Shown: positions 18,001 through 25,447 of the stretch, one piece after another
How positions within the stretch are numbered: the stretch's first letter is position 1
Layout: each line of letters begins with the position of its first letter
Origin: an uncultured Bacteroidales bacterium
Lineage (GTDB): Bacteria > Bacteroidota > Bacteroidia > Bacteroidales > UBA11471
NCBI GenBank assembly: GCA_947593515.1
Contig: CANQDQ010000015.1
Location: 1-50,124 of the forward strand
Direction of reading: 5' to 3'
Length of the DNA stretch: 50,124 bases
Translations under genes and position numbers: made by a program
Notes under the pieces: model-generated
The model's input: only the letters and a program-made list of their open reading frames with translations
Databases searched by the model: none
What the model was told of the DNA's origin: nothing

Positions 18001-18355
18001 CATGGGCAGCGGCAACAACAGCTACTGGCTCTATAACGGTCATTGGAGCAACGGCGATTACTATACGGGACCTATCATCGCCTACGACGCATGGACGATG
18101 TACGATTACTCCACCGCCCGGGTGGTGAGCGCCGACTACGTGAAGTTGCAGAATGTATCTCTCACCTACGAATTTGCAAAAAAACTGCTCCGAAAATGCC
18201 GGCTCGGACGTTTGGCGATTACCGCCTCAGCGACTAACCTCTACACGTTCTGCGACAAACGTCTGCGCGGACAGACGCCTACGCAGGGCGGTTTCTCGGA
18301 AATTCAACTCGGCGACACGCCCACTTACAATCTCATGCTTAACATAGAATTCTAA
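15041..18355 (+). CDS. SusC/RagA-family TonB-dependent outer-membrane transporter
   Basis: The 1104-residue protein has a signal peptide ending near AYAQQ, then a carboxypeptidase-regulatory-like domain (LHGCVTDERGEPLLGVSV through about residue 115), a TonB plug (EEVIITGYQKIDKRYSTSAV; signatures WVLDGVVL and DVLKDAAATALYGTRAANGV) and a long beta-barrel. It ends in YNLMLNIEF with a terminal Phe, usual for barrels. With the SusD partner it should import a bound substrate using TonB energy. I start at ATG 15041 because the longer open frame would begin inside the promoter. It is first of an eight-gene operon; SusD follows after 2 bases. The substrate is unknown, and no glycoside hydrolase is linked, so a peptide, metal or cofactor is as likely as a glycan. 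Confidence 0.95.
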   Translation: MLKEKKEILVIIILFFYWLPFAAYAQQENKSVRSLHGCVTDERGEPLLGVSVIPTNFPAYSTVTDEEGNYVLRHIPAGAKSVTYRLLGMKTEVQMIGTKEKIDVIMIEDVNSLEEVIITGYQKIDKRYSTSAVTSMKMEDINLPGVSSLDQMLEGKIPDMMITTNSGEVNSTPRLRIRGTSTLIGNREPLWVLDGVVLTDPIELSPDVLNDPDYVNRIGNAISGINPQDILRIDVLKDAAATALYGTRAANGVIVITTKSGRDGRPILAYAATFTGRRRPHYTDSKINLMNSNERIQFSQSLVEQHYRYPSNMPLVGYEYALSNLYMGVYTQEQFDAAVNEMASMNTDWFDILCHNSFSHDHSLSISGGSERIRYYASLGYTNQDDVIKNTSNRRYTGMAKLDIELFKNFDVSLNINAYQNDRKYNAPEINPTQYAYKTSRAIPAYNSDGSYFYYKKYAGGQAGYLNYNILNELDNSGQKQDVNNIMGTVNLHYQPLSWLHLNGILSLNTASSSSETLYGESTFHSSTLRRSEVGVLPDTYSEMPYGGEFTVFTTNTKGYMARLQIDINKYFGAEAKHQINFSLGGEVSSTVYKGYSRTDRGYYPDRGKTFVVNIPTSYSNYYSWLSSNVPTITDQKTNLVSAYATLSYMYKDLFILNGNTRYDGSNKFGSRSNEKLLPIWSVSGNANLKSIARIDADRIDFLSLKVSYGEQGNMLDGQTPVMVIKKGTMDAYYGEMVTTAAYFANPDLEWEKTRSANLGLETSFFAGRLQLAVELYHKRTTDAFMSKTISDVNGYTSYIVNSGTIVNKGYNVSLSATPVKVRNFYWILSGNLSKAYNKVTTAPGGETYELSDFLNGTAVVKGQPVGTFYSYQFVGLSSEDGGPIIEDWEDRQSELKNADNYEAYTKVLVPSGKREPDLTGSITNTFTYRQWRLGVTFTYSCGASTRLFRLFDGFTSGYSSEENISRDLMNRWQKPGDEAHTNIPSIMGSGNNSYWLYNGHWSNGDYYTGPIIAYDAWTMYDYSTARVVSADYVKLQNVSLTYEFAKKLLRKCRLGRLAITASATNLYTFCDKRLRGQTPTQGGFSEIQLGDTPTYNLMLNIEF

Positions 18356-18357
18356 AT

Positions 18358-19944
18358 ATGAAACGATTGCAACATATATTCATCTGTTCGACGGCTCTCT
18401 TTCTCTGCCTGATGTCAGCAGCGTGCAATTTTCTCGAAGAGTATTCGCAAGATACCGATTATGTGCGCACGTGGAAAGATCTCGACGAGCTGTTAATCGG
18501 CGACTGCTATCTGCCGGTGTACGAATCCGATTATTTGGCATTTACCCGCACGCCCGCATCGTGGATACATCTGCTGGGCGACGAAATGGAGGAATCGCAG
18601 ACGGGCTGGGATATGAGTATGTCGGCTTCCGGCGATTTCCGTGCCAATGCTTTCGGCTATTTCACATGGCAGCAGCGGGTGGGCATAAACGAGTCGGAGA
18701 CCGAATATTTTGCCGAAAACGGAACATGGACAAAATTCTACTACTGCATCAATGTAGCGAACAACATCATCACTTCCGTCGAGAATGTACCCTGCAACAG
18801 CGACGACGAGCGACAGGGTGTGCACAAGGTCAAAGGCGAAGCGCATTTCCTGCGCGCCTTTTACTACTTCTGGCTGGCAAACCTTTACGGGAAACCTTAC
18901 GACCCGCAAACTGCCGCCGCCGACTTATGCGTGCCGCTGAAAGTGAGCGACAAGGTGGAAGACCGCAAATTTTCGCGACAGACCGTCGCCGAAATATATG
19001 CACAGATACTTTCCGACCTCGACATTGCCGAGCGGGAATTGGGGCTTTACGCCACACCGAAAGTGAGCATCTACCGAGCCGACTCCACTGCCTGCCACCT
19101 GTTGCAAAGCCGGGTGTACCTGTATATGCAGCAATGGGAAAAGGCTGCCCTGTATGCGAAAAAGGTCATGCAGGCACACCCTGCTCTCTACAATTTCAAC
19201 ACGGCTACCGGCAAATTTTCCGTGAAAGACAATCCGGAAAATCTTTTCTCGATGGGCGGCAACGATGTCCACAAACTTTTCGACTACGCGTGCCAGTCTT
19301 TCTCCGTCAGCCGAGAGCTTTACGACACCTATACGAGCAGCGACCTGCGCAAGACGCGTTGGTATTGGAAGAAAGGCGACTTTGCCGGTCCTATCCGCAC
19401 GACCACCAACCCCACCTATTACAATTATGACCCCTCGAAAAGCGACTATTATTCGTATTCTTATGCCGACAAAAGCCGTCAGGAAGAAGTGTCGGGACAA
19501 TTTCTCCTGCGCTCGGCAGAGGCTTACCTGAACTATGCCGAAGCCGAAGCCTATCTCGGTCATGACGCCGAAGCGCGAAACACACTCAATACGCTGCGTG
19601 CCTCCCGCTTTTCAAGCGACAACAGCGGAGTGAATGTTTCCGGAAGCGAACTAATCACCGCCATTCGCCGCGAACGCCGTCTGGAACTCGCCCTCGAAGG
19701 GCACCGCTGGTTCGACCTTCGCCGGTATATGGTATGCGCCGTGCAGCCCGAGAGTCACTCCATCACCCACGAATGGACTTATTACTCCGACTATCTTTCC
19801 TGCAATGCGGTAAAGCGGTACCGTTTCGTGCTCGAAGAAAACGACGAAGCCTATACCTTGCCTATCCCGCAGGAAGAGCTGGACTTCAATACCGGAATGC
19901 CTAACAACCCACACCCTTACCGCGAACATACCCAAGTATTATGA
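18358..19944 (+). CDS. SusD/RagB-family surface lipoprotein
   Basis: The 528-residue protein has a lipoprotein signal (LMSAACNFLEE, Cys about residue 22). The N-terminal SusD-like and C-terminal RagB domains are recognisable from KVKGEAHFLRAFYYFWLANLYG, FLLRSAEAYLNYAEAEAYLG and AIRRERRLELALEGHRWFDL. The C-terminus PNNPHPYREH is also typical. It should cap the SusC barrel on the cell surface and bind the substrate. It overlaps the next gene by 4 bases (ATGA), so the two are translationally coupled. Confidence 0.95.
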   Translation: MKRLQHIFICSTALFLCLMSAACNFLEEYSQDTDYVRTWKDLDELLIGDCYLPVYESDYLAFTRTPASWIHLLGDEMEESQTGWDMSMSASGDFRANAFGYFTWQQRVGINESETEYFAENGTWTKFYYCINVANNIITSVENVPCNSDDERQGVHKVKGEAHFLRAFYYFWLANLYGKPYDPQTAAADLCVPLKVSDKVEDRKFSRQTVAEIYAQILSDLDIAERELGLYATPKVSIYRADSTACHLLQSRVYLYMQQWEKAALYAKKVMQAHPALYNFNTATGKFSVKDNPENLFSMGGNDVHKLFDYACQSFSVSRELYDTYTSSDLRKTRWYWKKGDFAGPIRTTTNPTYYNYDPSKSDYYSYSYADKSRQEEVSGQFLLRSAEAYLNYAEAEAYLGHDAEARNTLNTLRASRFSSDNSGVNVSGSELITAIRRERRLELALEGHRWFDLRRYMVCAVQPESHSITHEWTYYSDYLSCNAVKRYRFVLEENDEAYTLPIPQEELDFNTGMPNNPHPYREHTQVL

Positions 19945-20840
19945 AAAAGATTTCTTACCTCGTACCGTTCTTGGCAATCATCGGGCTATCCGCCTGTACG
20001 GAAGATGCCGTAGTGCCAGACCTGCAAGACGTAACCGTACCTTTCATGCCGGCGCCCGACGACCAAAGCGAAGAGGCGCAGATCCGTCGGGAGTTTCACG
20101 ACCGATACGGCTCGTACCTGCTTTTCAACGATACCCTGCAATATCGGGAAACCGGCAATGACGCCAACGGCGACCTGCACTATTTCACCGAAGTACTCCA
20201 ACTCGAATACAACGTGGGTATGAACGTTTCCGCTGCCGAGTCGTTCACCTATACTCTGCTGAACGACATGGAGTCCAAACGCAAGGCATTGCAGTACCTC
20301 GAAGAATACATACTCATACATTTTTCCGGCAAGATAAAACCTTTCTCATGGCTTTTGGTCGATAAAATCAGCCGCAAACACACCAACAATATCTCCTCGC
20401 CGTATGCCGCCACAGGCGAAAGAGCCATCGTCATTGCCTGCAACGTACTTTTCACGCTCAATGAAGCACAGAAAGAGCAGTTTACGGCACAGGTCATGAA
20501 CACGATCATCAGCAAGCCCGTCAACGACAACATCGAAATGTTCGATAACTTTTTGTCGGTGAGCGAGGCATACTACAACGGCACGTTCACCGATCCAGGC
20601 TCTACGACGGAAAACATGAAAATACTCAACGAGGCAGGATTCATCTGCCGCGGTCGGAGTTACGGCAGAGACGCCAACGGTATCTATCCCGATCAGGAAC
20701 TCGACCTCAGCGCTTTCGCCCGCAAAGTCATAGCGAACGATGCGGAGCAAGTGCAAAAAGATTATCAGGACTATCCTTTGGTCTTGCAAAAATGCGACCT
20801 GATGCGCACCACCTTAAAAACACTCGGATATGTGGAATAA
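19941..20840 (+). CDS. SusCD-linked lipoprotein resembling a zinc metallohydrolase but lacking HExxH
   Basis: The 299-residue lipoprotein (IIGLSACTED, Cys 19) resembles the putative zinc-binding metallopeptidase / substrate import-associated zinc metallohydrolase lipoproteins (as I recall, Peptidase_Mx1, PF15890, and TIGR04549) that accompany SusCD pairs. Shared features are an early REFHDRYGSYLLF segment, a middle LQYLEEYILIHF segment and a tail (DLSAFARKVIAND ending KTLGYVE) that parallels the family's EDFAEMVA tail. Where the family has HExxH, this protein reads QVMNTIISKPVND, with no histidine pair. It is likely a catalytically dead, perhaps binding-only, relative. The relationship rests on position, length and weak pattern similarity and needs profile confirmation. 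Confidence 0.6.
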   Translation: MKKISYLVPFLAIIGLSACTEDAVVPDLQDVTVPFMPAPDDQSEEAQIRREFHDRYGSYLLFNDTLQYRETGNDANGDLHYFTEVLQLEYNVGMNVSAAESFTYTLLNDMESKRKALQYLEEYILIHFSGKIKPFSWLLVDKISRKHTNNISSPYAATGERAIVIACNVLFTLNEAQKEQFTAQVMNTIISKPVNDNIEMFDNFLSVSEAYYNGTFTDPGSTTENMKILNEAGFICRGRSYGRDANGIYPDQELDLSAFARKVIANDAEQVQKDYQDYPLVLQKCDLMRTTLKTLGYVE

Positions 20841-21471
20841 TATAAACAGTCTTTTGCTCGGACGGAAAAATCCGTTCCTGCTTTTATTTGCCGCCCTGTT
20901 CGTCGTGTCTTGCTCCGACGAGAACGACTTTGTCATTGAAGAACCGACGGCGCAAGGCGTATTCGTGGACGAACGCGACAGCACGGAATACCGCTACGTG
21001 CATATCGGCGGGCTCGACTGGACGATAGACAATCTTGCCTACGATCTCGGCGACCTCGATTTAAGCCGCGTGTATCAATCGGTCGATGACGATGCGAAAC
21101 AGGTTTACACGACGACAAAACGCGCCAAATACGGTATGCTCTACTCCTACTCGGGTGCCGTACAGGCGGTACCGGAAGGGTGGCGGCTTCCCACCGACGA
21201 AGACTGGGCGGCGTTGGAGGCATCGCACGGCTACCTCTCCGAGTCTTTCAACCTGCTCTACGGAGGCTATTACACCAAAAACAAGTACGCCGCGGCGGAT
21301 AACGGCAACCGTTTCATGGGGTCGTGGGCTTACTTCTGGACGGTGAGCAGCGACTCCGGCAAAGACGGGCAATACTATTTCATTCGCAAAAAGTTCTACG
21401 ACAGAGACTACATGGAACGGCTCAGCATCGAGCCGGAGGCTTATTACCTCAGCGTAAGACTCGTACGATAA
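20830..21471 (+). CDS. Fib_succ_major-domain lipoprotein
   Basis: The 213-residue lipoprotein (FAALFVVSCSDEND, Cys about residue 28) carries one domain of the Fibrobacter succinogenes major paralogous type: VHIGGLDWTIDNLAYDLGD, then YGMLYSYSGAV, then the hallmark VPEGWRLPTDEDWAALE. These domains have a C-type-lectin-like or sulfatase-modifying-like fold and usually occur in surface lipoproteins of unknown ligand. The ATG at 20830 overlaps the previous gene by 11 bases. Its place inside the SusCD operon suggests surface binding of the same substrate or assembly with SusCD. Confidence 0.75.
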   Translation: MWNNINSLLLGRKNPFLLLFAALFVVSCSDENDFVIEEPTAQGVFVDERDSTEYRYVHIGGLDWTIDNLAYDLGDLDLSRVYQSVDDDAKQVYTTTKRAKYGMLYSYSGAVQAVPEGWRLPTDEDWAALEASHGYLSESFNLLYGGYYTKNKYAAADNGNRFMGSWAYFWTVSSDSGKDGQYYFIRKKFYDRDYMERLSIEPEAYYLSVRLVR

Positions 21472-21502
21472 GAATTTCTATTATTTCCAAAACCATACCA
21501 TC

Positions 21503-22942
21503 ATGAAAAAATTGAATGTTTTACTGCTGACGCTGCTCTGCTGCGCTTCCTGTTCCCGCACCCCGCAGGCAACTTTTACGGGCAGCATCGGCAATTACGA
21601 CCCCAACGACGTTTTATTCATCTACGTACAGGGTCTCGAACAGGCGGGTTACGATACGCTCGACATCGACGACAAGGGGAATTTCACCTACACCGTCGCG
21701 TTGGAAGAGCTTTCGGAAGGGATTGTTTTCGCCGGCAGCAAGCAGGACGAAAACGGCAGCGACCGCAGCAACTCTTTTTGCGTGCTCCTTCAACCGGGCA
21801 AAACGGTTCATGCCGACATCGCTCTCCGTCCTCTGTCCGTGAAATTCTCCGGCGACGAAGCCGCCAAATCGACTTACGCCAACCAATTCTACCAAGCCTT
21901 TTCGCTCTCCCCCTCTTTCATCGGCGACACGCTGGCAGCCGTTCACCCGACCTTTGCCACCGCCGAAGCATTTGTCGACGGCGAAATTGCGAAAATGAAG
22001 GCGACCGTCGAGACCATCACCGACAAGACTTTTACGGAAGAGGCGTTGAGCGCCCTCGCCGATCGGCGTGAAAGCGCTCTTTTCGACTACGCCATCGGCA
22101 GCGAAAAGATAGGTCGCGCCATGTCGTCCGATGCCGATTTCGGCAAGTTCGTCGCCGACATCGACCCGAACGACACCCTGCAAATCGGTCGGATTTACAA
22201 TTACATCGAATGGTACTACACCGCCCACCCGGGTCTTTACCTGCCCCTGTCCGCCGGAGGCGCCAAAATCAAATACCTCACCGAATACACGCAAAACCAA
22301 GATGTGCGCAACCAAATGGCAAACCTCTACCTCGTGAACGTTCTTTTCCTCGCTTCGTTCGGACTCGATACGTCCAACAGTGAATTCAAAGATCTGTACG
22401 AACAGTATCTCGCCGTTTCCACCGACACCACCTACACGAAATTCGTCAAAGAGAGTCTTGCCGGCATGGCGGCGCAGGAGCCCGGCAAGGAGCCTATCGA
22501 CTTCACACTCGAATATGCCGACGGCACGCCGGTGCAGTTTGCCGCGCTGATGGGCAGCGGACACGTTACCTACGTCGATTTCTGGGCAACATGGTGCGGT
22601 CCCTGCAAAGCGGAAATACCGCACCTCGACAAAATGGCTGTCTACTACAAAGAGAAAGGCTTGCTCTACTCCGCCCAAAATCCGCAGGGTAAAGTGCGCA
22701 TCATCTCCGTCTCTATCGACGCCGACCGTCAGGCATGGCTCGACAAAATCGCGAAAGACGCCCCGATATGGGAACAGTGCATCGTACCCGACATCGAAAA
22801 CTGCGCAGGACTTACGGGTTACAATATCCAAAGCATACCCCGATTCATGCTTTTCGATGCCGACGGCAAACTCTACCGCTCGTCCGCTCCGCGTCCGAGC
22901 GAGGTCGAAACCCGCGCCCTTATCGACAGCATGATACAGTAG
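21503..22942 (+). CDS. TlpA-like thiol-disulfide oxidoreductase lipoprotein
   Basis: The 479-residue lipoprotein (LLCCASCSRTP) has an N-terminal beta-rich region like DUF4369, a helical middle part and a C-terminal thioredoxin domain from about residue 325. The active site is CGPC (about 364-367) in VDFWATWCGPCKAEIPHLDK, and the cis-proline loop is SIPRFMLFD. TlpA-like proteins of this layout act in the periplasm or on the envelope as reductases. Here it probably keeps a substrate, or a cysteine of an operon partner, reduced. It is the first of two thioredoxin-fold genes in the operon. Confidence 0.9.
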   Translation: MKKLNVLLLTLLCCASCSRTPQATFTGSIGNYDPNDVLFIYVQGLEQAGYDTLDIDDKGNFTYTVALEELSEGIVFAGSKQDENGSDRSNSFCVLLQPGKTVHADIALRPLSVKFSGDEAAKSTYANQFYQAFSLSPSFIGDTLAAVHPTFATAEAFVDGEIAKMKATVETITDKTFTEEALSALADRRESALFDYAIGSEKIGRAMSSDADFGKFVADIDPNDTLQIGRIYNYIEWYYTAHPGLYLPLSAGGAKIKYLTEYTQNQDVRNQMANLYLVNVLFLASFGLDTSNSEFKDLYEQYLAVSTDTTYTKFVKESLAGMAAQEPGKEPIDFTLEYADGTPVQFAALMGSGHVTYVDFWATWCGPCKAEIPHLDKMAVYYKEKGLLYSAQNPQGKVRIISVSIDADRQAWLDKIAKDAPIWEQCIVPDIENCAGLTGYNIQSIPRFMLFDADGKLYRSSAPRPSEVETRALIDSMIQ

Positions 22943-22949
22943 CTCGCAC

Positions 22950-24080
22950 ATGCGGAAGTTTATCGGCAGCATATTATTCCTCGTTGCGGCAGGAGCGGCG
23001 CAGGCAGCCGAGAGCGACAGCATCGCTCCGGCATTGCCCACCGACGTCTATGCCGATTACATGGTCGTTACTCCGGGCGACGGCTTTACCTCCATGCTCG
23101 GACACGCCGCCATTCGCATGTACTGCCCTTCCGTCGGTCTCGACTACTGCTTCACCCACAAGTCGCCCGAGATAGGGAATGAATTTACCGCCATGACTCT
23201 CCGCACCCTCCTTTCCGGTCTCGTGCCGGAGCCTACCGCCATGTTCGTCGACGACTACCGGAGCGAAGGACGCGGCATCAGCCGCTACCGGCTGCGCCTT
23301 ACCGTAGAGGAGGTACGCCGGCTCTGGAAACTTCTCGACGACGAAGTGGCTCGGGGATTGCACCGGCACATGGACTACATACGCAGCGGCTGCGCCCAAG
23401 AGGCGTTCGCCATGATACAAAGAGCGGTCGCCGGTCGAAACATCGACTTCGACCGTCTTGCCGACGAATCCATCGCCGACGATACCCGCCGCCTGATTTC
23501 GGTTCGCTACGGAAATCTACGGAAGTGGAAAGACTTTGCCGCCTACACTCTTTACGGCGGCTCTGTCGACGAAACCGTGCAAGGCGCCGAGAAGCTCATC
23601 ATGCCCCTCGACATAGCGAACGTACTCGAAAAAGCAGGGTTGGCAGAGACGCCCGAAATCGTCTGCACACCCGCTGCCGAAAACACGCCTCCGGCGGTTA
23701 CACCGCTTCTGTGCGCAATCATTTTCTTCGTGTTGTGCCTCCTGCCGCTGCAAAACCGCATCGTCAACCGCACGCTCTCGGTCGCCCACTTTCTCGCAGG
23801 CATACTCATCGCCTATATGGTGTTCATCGCCCGTACCCCCGGCACCGAATGGAATTGGCTTGTCCTCATTTTCAATCCTGTTCCGTTCCTCATTTCGCCG
23901 TGGGCAGGTCGCCGCACCCACATGGCATACTGCGGCATACTGTTTGCCTTTTTGGTGTTCATGCTTGCGTGCCTCGGGCGTATGTTCTGCATCGAACAGG
24001 TGCTTATCGTAGCGGGCGTATTTATACGAACTATTTACAAAACATTTAATATTAACCTTCTAAAATCAAAAGTAAAATGA
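22950..24080 (+). CDS. DUF4105/Lnb-like N-terminal domain membrane protein
   Basis: The 376-residue protein has a signal peptide (ending near AQAAES), then a DUF4105 / Lnb N-terminal periplasmic-type domain: VVTPGDGFTSMLGHAAIRMY with the family's GH (His52) and HMDYIRSGCAQEAF with Cys148 at the place of the family's Asn-Cys-Ala-Thr. His and Cys suggest a papain-like active site. The C-terminal third (from about 250) holds four to five hydrophobic segments, for example LLCAIIFFVLCLLPL and MAYCGILFAFLVFMLACLG, giving a periplasmic domain on an inner-membrane anchor. Substrate unknown; lipoprotein or peptidoglycan processing is conceivable. It starts 7 bases after the TlpA gene and overlaps the next gene by 4 bases. 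Confidence 0.75.
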   Translation: MRKFIGSILFLVAAGAAQAAESDSIAPALPTDVYADYMVVTPGDGFTSMLGHAAIRMYCPSVGLDYCFTHKSPEIGNEFTAMTLRTLLSGLVPEPTAMFVDDYRSEGRGISRYRLRLTVEEVRRLWKLLDDEVARGLHRHMDYIRSGCAQEAFAMIQRAVAGRNIDFDRLADESIADDTRRLISVRYGNLRKWKDFAAYTLYGGSVDETVQGAEKLIMPLDIANVLEKAGLAETPEIVCTPAAENTPPAVTPLLCAIIFFVLCLLPLQNRIVNRTLSVAHFLAGILIAYMVFIARTPGTEWNWLVLIFNPVPFLISPWAGRRTHMAYCGILFAFLVFMLACLGRMFCIEQVLIVAGVFIRTIYKTFNINLLKSKVK

Positions 24081-25435
24081 AAAAAATCTATTCATTTCTC
24101 TTTTTCGTCCTTCTCTGCTCCAACGCTTTTGCAGAGGGCGACGGTAATTACTATTGGTTCTACGACAGAGTAGAAGCCGCCCCTACGGGCAAAGGCGTCG
24201 TCTATGCTGCCGAAAGCAGCGACCCCCAACCGGCAGAAAACGATTACCAAGAGTCCATTGATGTGAAATTTTCCGCACAAGGTTACCCCGACGACGATAT
24301 ATACGCATGGGCAAAACCTGCCGAGGGGTATCAGTTTGCCGGCTGGTTTTCTTCGGCTACCGACGAAACGACGCTGGAAGAACTGCTATCCGATGCCGAT
24401 TTCGCTGCAACACTCGATGTTACCACAGCTTCTGTTTCCGAAGACGAATCTGCTAATGCATGGGGATTCACACCCGATGATACCCTTTACGGCATCTTCA
24501 CCAAGGTTGTCGTTCAAGCTCCCGATGTCGATTGCGTAGGGTCGGTAACCATCAGCAAAGTAGCCAATGACACGGGCGACGAAATAACGATCACCGCCAC
24601 GCCCGCCAATGAAACCGTAAGGTTCGATTACTGGCTCGATTCCAAAGGGAACAAGGTAGAAACCAACCCCTATACATTCACGGTATCCGACGTAGAAACC
24701 TATAAAGCGCACTTCTCGGGCGACTCCATCATCACCATAGACTTCGGCGAAGGCAAATACATTCCGTTCTCCAGCATCTATTCGGCAAGTTTTACATCGG
24801 GCATAACCCAATATTCCTATGTTAAAAAGACGTCTTTTACGGAAAACGGACAGACCTACTTGTACGACGAAACGACAAACACGTGGGGATATTATGATGA
24901 TGATTATAATTTCATAGAATACCCCGGTACTCCCCAATTAGAATCCACCTACGAACTTATAGAGTGGGCGTCCTACATTGATTATGATGCAGGCTCCGGC
25001 ATCATACTCTACGGCGAAGGCGAACAGTACATCGTTTCCCACGAAGACGAAAACCCCGATCCGTACCCCAGTTTCATAGTAGGCACCGCTGAAGGCGAAG
25101 TGAATATCGCCGATCTGCCCACTGCCGATGAAGAAGGCAACGCCATCACCTATTACACGTTCGACGGTACAGATTTCGTGAAAGCGACCACCGGCATCGT
25201 GCCGCAAGGTAAGTGCTATCTCGCCCTCGACGCATCACAATACCCGTTGCCCGACAAAATTCCTTTTGCAGAAAAAGTAGAAGAAGCCGGCATCGATGCT
25301 CCGACGGTCGATGCTCCCGCCGCTCTTGCCGCTCCTGCTGTGAAAGGCATCTACACCATCGACGGCAAACGGATTGCCCGACCGATCAAAGGCGCTATCA
25401 ATATCATCGACGGAAAGAAAGTATTTGTCAAGTAA
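24077..25435 (+). CDS. Secreted beta-rich protein with InlB-like repeat and conserved-looking C-terminal tail
   Basis: The 452-residue product has a cleavable signal peptide (SNAFAEGD). Two stretches look like divergent InlB B-repeat / bacterial repeat domains: AKPAEGYQFAGWFSS and TITATPANETVRFDYWLDSKG with YKAHFSGD. The centre is acidic and Tyr-rich. The last 30 residues (GIYTIDGKRI, then GAINIIDGKKVFVK) follow a pattern I recall at the C-termini of many Prevotella and Bacteroides exported proteins, which resembles a short type-A sorting signal. No catalytic residues seen. It is translationally coupled to the DUF4105 gene by an ATGA overlap, so the pair probably works together. Confidence 0.6.
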   Translation: MKKIYSFLFFVLLCSNAFAEGDGNYYWFYDRVEAAPTGKGVVYAAESSDPQPAENDYQESIDVKFSAQGYPDDDIYAWAKPAEGYQFAGWFSSATDETTLEELLSDADFAATLDVTTASVSEDESANAWGFTPDDTLYGIFTKVVVQAPDVDCVGSVTISKVANDTGDEITITATPANETVRFDYWLDSKGNKVETNPYTFTVSDVETYKAHFSGDSIITIDFGEGKYIPFSSIYSASFTSGITQYSYVKKTSFTENGQTYLYDETTNTWGYYDDDYNFIEYPGTPQLESTYELIEWASYIDYDAGSGIILYGEGEQYIVSHEDENPDPYPSFIVGTAEGEVNIADLPTADEEGNAITYYTFDGTDFVKATTGIVPQGKCYLALDASQYPLPDKIPFAEKVEEAGIDAPTVDAPAALAAPAVKGIYTIDGKRIARPIKGAINIIDGKKVFVK

Positions 25436-25447
25436 TTGGCATATATC

